A stretch of DNA of 8,101 bases from Clostridia bacterium (GTDB taxonomy: Bacteria > Bacillota_A > Clostridia > Lachnospirales > Cellulosilyticaceae): positions 1-8,101 of the forward strand of contig JARBTY010000137.1 in NCBI GenBank assembly GCA_029239935.1, written 5' to 3'. Shown piece by piece: positions 6,276 to 8,101 of this stretch. Made by a program: the position numbers and the translations under genes. Within the stretch, counting starts at the first letter, position 1; each line of letters begins with the position of its first letter. The notes under the pieces are model-generated. The model had not been told where the DNA came from. It worked only from the letters and a program-made list of their open reading frames with translations, and did not search any database.

Positions 6276-6764
6276 TTACCTAAACAGTTTTGTAAAGTAT
6301 TTTTGATTTTTCTTACTTTGATAACCACAAGATTGATAAAATAAATGAGCCTCTGTTCTATTCTCTCCAGATGTTAATCTCACACCTGCTGACCCACTAT
6401 CACTTGCCCAGGTTTCCACGCTCTGAAGCAATAATCTGCCTATTCCCATTCTTTTATACCCTTTTGATACAGCAATTCCCATAATATTTGTAAGTGGATC
6501 GTGGTAAAGTAATTCATGGCTATTACAATGAATATATGCAACAACTTCTGCATTAACTTCTGCAACAAAAATCCTATGGGTATTATCATTTAACAGGTGT
6601 TGTAAGCGTTCCAAGGTCTTTTTATAGGTATATGCATATCCCATTTCAGCTGTATTTAATTCTTGAATTGCATTGCAATCTTGAATCGTTGCCCGCCTAA
6701 TTACTATATCCATTTTACATCTCTCCAGTATTTGCTTGATTGCTAGAATTCCTGTGTCTTTCAT
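6276..6764 (-). CDS. GNAT-family N-acetyltransferase
   Basis: The product should move an acetyl group from acetyl-CoA to an amine on a small molecule or protein; the acceptor cannot be told. The GNAT fold is evident: strand 1 with IVIRRATIQD (20-29), strands FVAEVNAEVVAYIHC (66-80), and motif A IMGIAVSKGYKRMGIGRLLL (94-113). The pyrophosphate-binding loop is at K104-x-x-G107-x-G109. Motif B ends in AHLFYQSCGYQSK (139-151). At 162 residues it is full length. Two starts are possible. The ATG at 6764 has an excellent GGGGAGG site 7 nt upstream and adds 17 residues. An internal ATG at 6713 also has GGAGAG 7 nt upstream and fits the usual GNAT N-terminus. I kept the longer form. It is monocistronic, with a weak TATACT -10 candidate at 6816-6821, and no terminator is obvious after its stop. 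Confidence 0.9.
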   Translation of the reverse strand: MKDTGILAIKQILERCKMDIVIRRATIQDCNAIQELNTAEMGYAYTYKKTLERLQHLLNDNTHRIFVAEVNAEVVAYIHCNSHELLYHDPLTNIMGIAVSKGYKRMGIGRLLLQSVETWASDSGSAGVRLTSGENRTEAHLFYQSCGYQSKKNQKYFTKLFR

Positions 6765-6908
6765 ATTCTGACCTCCCCTATAGTTCTATTTTTCTACTGC
6801 TCAGTCTCTGTTTTAAGTATATCAATTTTTTATGCTGAAATCATTGAATATTACATCTAAAACTAACTATTCATATTATAATATCGCTATACTAAAACTG
6901 TACCCACT

Positions 6909-6941
6909 AAAAAAGATGCCTTCCGAAGAGGCATCCTTTTT
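6909..6941. terminator. Intrinsic terminator of the GH4-GH43 unit
   Basis: GATGCCTT (6915-6922) pairs with GAGGCATC (6928-6935). Read on the minus strand the loop is a stable cUUCGg type with one bulged base, and six T follow (6909-6914). T5 follows on the plus strand, so it could work both ways. It lies 55 nt after the GH43 stop. The remaining gap up to the acetyltransferase start (6765-6908) is AT-rich and holds only tentative promoter-like sequence. Confidence 0.88.
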
Positions 6942-6995
6942 AATTGTATCCTATTGAACTGTTGTTAAAATCTATGCTATATCTGTGTTGAGAGT

Positions 6996-7874
6996 CTATT
7001 TTAATTCAAGTCCTTCTTGTGTTTCGATGAGTTCGAAGAAGGCTGCTCTTTCGTTGGGGCTGTCGTTGGGGGTGTGAATGCTGAGCAGCAGTCTGTTGTC
7101 GTAGGTTTCAAAAATCATGCCGTGGCCGCCGTCTTTTTTGAACAGTGGTGCTTCTGCTTGTTGCCATGGACCTAAAATGCTGCCATTATCAGATAGGGCA
7201 TAGGCTATACAATACCCTTCTTCTCCCATACATGACCACTGCATAAGAAGTTTGCCGTTTTTCATTTTGTGGAGGTTGCAGCCATCTGTTACCCAGCCTG
7301 TTATGTTAAAGGATTTTGAGGTAACTTGACTGCTCCACCAAGCATCTGTGGATTTGAACAGTGTGATGACTTCACCAATGGTGGATTTGAGATCCTCTGA
7401 GAGTCTGACTGCACATATGGTGCCATCTTTGATCTGCACCCATTCGTGACAGAATATCATCCATGGCTGTTGGTTTTCATCTACATAAAAGGTGCCATCC
7501 AGACACATCCACTCTTTGGGGGTTACAGCCCCTTCACTCCATTCCCTAAAAGGACCTGTCGGGTTTTCTGATCTTAAAATAGCTGTTCCTCTCATCCCAT
7601 CTTCACCACAAAATGTTGCAAACATATAGTATGCTTCTTTGTACTTATAGACTTCTGGTGCCCAAAAATTAGTTTTGCCCCAAAAGTCCTTTTCTGGACG
7701 AAATGCGAAATGAGGTCCTTCCCAGTTTTCTAAATCTTCTCCAACATATACGTCGAAGCCTGTTCCCAGATTATCTCCCCAAATATTTTTATCAGTAGAG
7801 CCAAATAAATAGTATTTGCCGTGATCCTTTAGGACAAAAGGATCACGTATTTGGATGTCTTTTATATTTTGCAT
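6996..7874 (-). CDS. Intracellular GH43-like glycosidase (five-bladed propeller)
   Basis: The 292-residue protein has the GH43 (clan F) propeller layout without a signal peptide or extra module, so it acts in the cytoplasm. The expected general base is D11 in IRDPFVL, the pKa modulator D126 in LDGTFY, and the propeller histidine H251 in GGHGMIF. Blade repeats are visible as KYYLFGST (20-27), AYYMFAT (81-87) and PWMIFCHEW (137-145). The site where GH43 enzymes carry the catalytic acid Glu (E-G-P) reads TDGCNL (196-201), with D197. Family members act on arabinose-, xylose- or galactose-containing oligosaccharides; which one applies here is unknown. ATG follows AAGGAGG. It lies 18 nt behind the GH4 gene, ending in a terminator, so the two form one operon. 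Confidence 0.85.
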   Translation of the reverse strand: MQNIKDIQIRDPFVLKDHGKYYLFGSTDKNIWGDNLGTGFDVYVGEDLENWEGPHFAFRPEKDFWGKTNFWAPEVYKYKEAYYMFATFCGEDGMRGTAILRSENPTGPFREWSEGAVTPKEWMCLDGTFYVDENQQPWMIFCHEWVQIKDGTICAVRLSEDLKSTIGEVITLFKSTDAWWSSQVTSKSFNITGWVTDGCNLHKMKNGKLLMQWSCMGEEGYCIAYALSDNGSILGPWQQAEAPLFKKDGGHGMIFETYDNRLLLSIHTPNDSPNERAAFFELIETQEGLELK

Positions 7875-7892
7875 GGTTTTCCTCCTTAAATA

Positions 7893-8101
7893 TTAAAGCT
7901 GCTTTTCCCACTGTTTAGGCAGATATTTCAGTGTATTTGCTATCATATCATTGACTAAGCTCTCAGCTTCTTCTTGAGTGCAGCGTCCCTTTACCAGCGG
8001 ATCATTTAAGAAGGCCTTTAATACTAGTGCTTTATCATATGTAAGTGCTGCCTGCAGTGTTGTTTCATGGTTCTCCAGATGTGGCATAATCAGTTGATGG
8101 A
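7893..8101 (-). CDS. 3' end of a GH4-family glycosidase (alpha-glucosidase/galactosidase type), partial
   Basis: Only the last 68 codons are in the window; the frame is open to the right edge, so the true start lies outside. The tail has the C-terminal pattern of GH4 enzymes: HETTLQAALTYDKALVLKAFLNDPLV, with the conserved helix pair and LNDPLV block, an acidic EEAESLVNDM helix, and the YLP motif near the end (YLPKQWEKQL). GH4 glycosidases are cytoplasmic, need NAD+ and a divalent metal, and use a redox elimination mechanism on alpha- or beta-linked glycosides, sometimes phosphorylated. The substrate subgroup cannot be read from this fragment. It is the upstream partner of the GH43-like gene, whose AAGGAGG lies directly behind the TAA stop. 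Confidence 0.8.
   Translation of the reverse strand, partial: HQLIMPHLENHETTLQAALTYDKALVLKAFLNDPLVKGRCTQEEAESLVNDMIANTLKYLPKQWEKQL

Overview
The window looks like chromosome from a low-GC Gram-positive anaerobe of the class Clostridia, probably Lachnospirales. The grounds are strong AGGAGG-type ribosome binding sites on nearly every gene, AT-rich intergenic DNA, frequent GTG/TTG starts, a lipoprotein signal, and a secreted protein with S-layer homology (SLH) motifs on a Pro/Thr linker. The exact genus cannot be fixed from the sequence; a cellulolytic relative such as Cellulosilyticum is only a guess.

Left part (1-2032): spermidine synthase (speE, + strand) ends at a strong bidirectional hairpin terminator. 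It is convergent with a secreted SLH-motif protein on the - strand. That protein has a 163-nt upstream region with several inverted repeats and no convincing promoter.

Middle (2033-4936, all - strand, read right to left): an OmpR-type response regulator (GTG start) overlaps a membrane sensor histidine kinase (TTG start) by 4 nt. A lipoprotein with its own good sigma-A-type promoter follows. Together they look like a cell-envelope sensing module with a surface lipoprotein that may modulate it or be its output.

Right-middle (4937-6275, - strand): a compact two-gene unit, DUF4160 then DUF2442, with a TTGACA-17-TAAAAT promoter and a factor-independent terminator about 200 nt beyond the last stop. 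The stretch between that stop and the terminator folds on paper into consecutive hairpins and has no convincing gene. Decayed coding stretches flank the unit at 5010-5160 and 6050-6233, which suggests a turnover or accessory segment.

Right end (6276-8101, - strand): a GNAT acetyltransferase, then a two-gene glycoside unit. The unit is the 3' end of a GH4-type glycosidase followed 18 nt later by a cytoplasmic GH43-like five-bladed propeller protein, ending in a UUCG-type hairpin terminator. These two probably act inside the cell on imported oligosaccharides.

I see no IS element, CRISPR array, tRNA or rRNA. The features most worth a second look are the hairpin-rich segment behind the DUF4160-DUF2442 pair and the pair itself.
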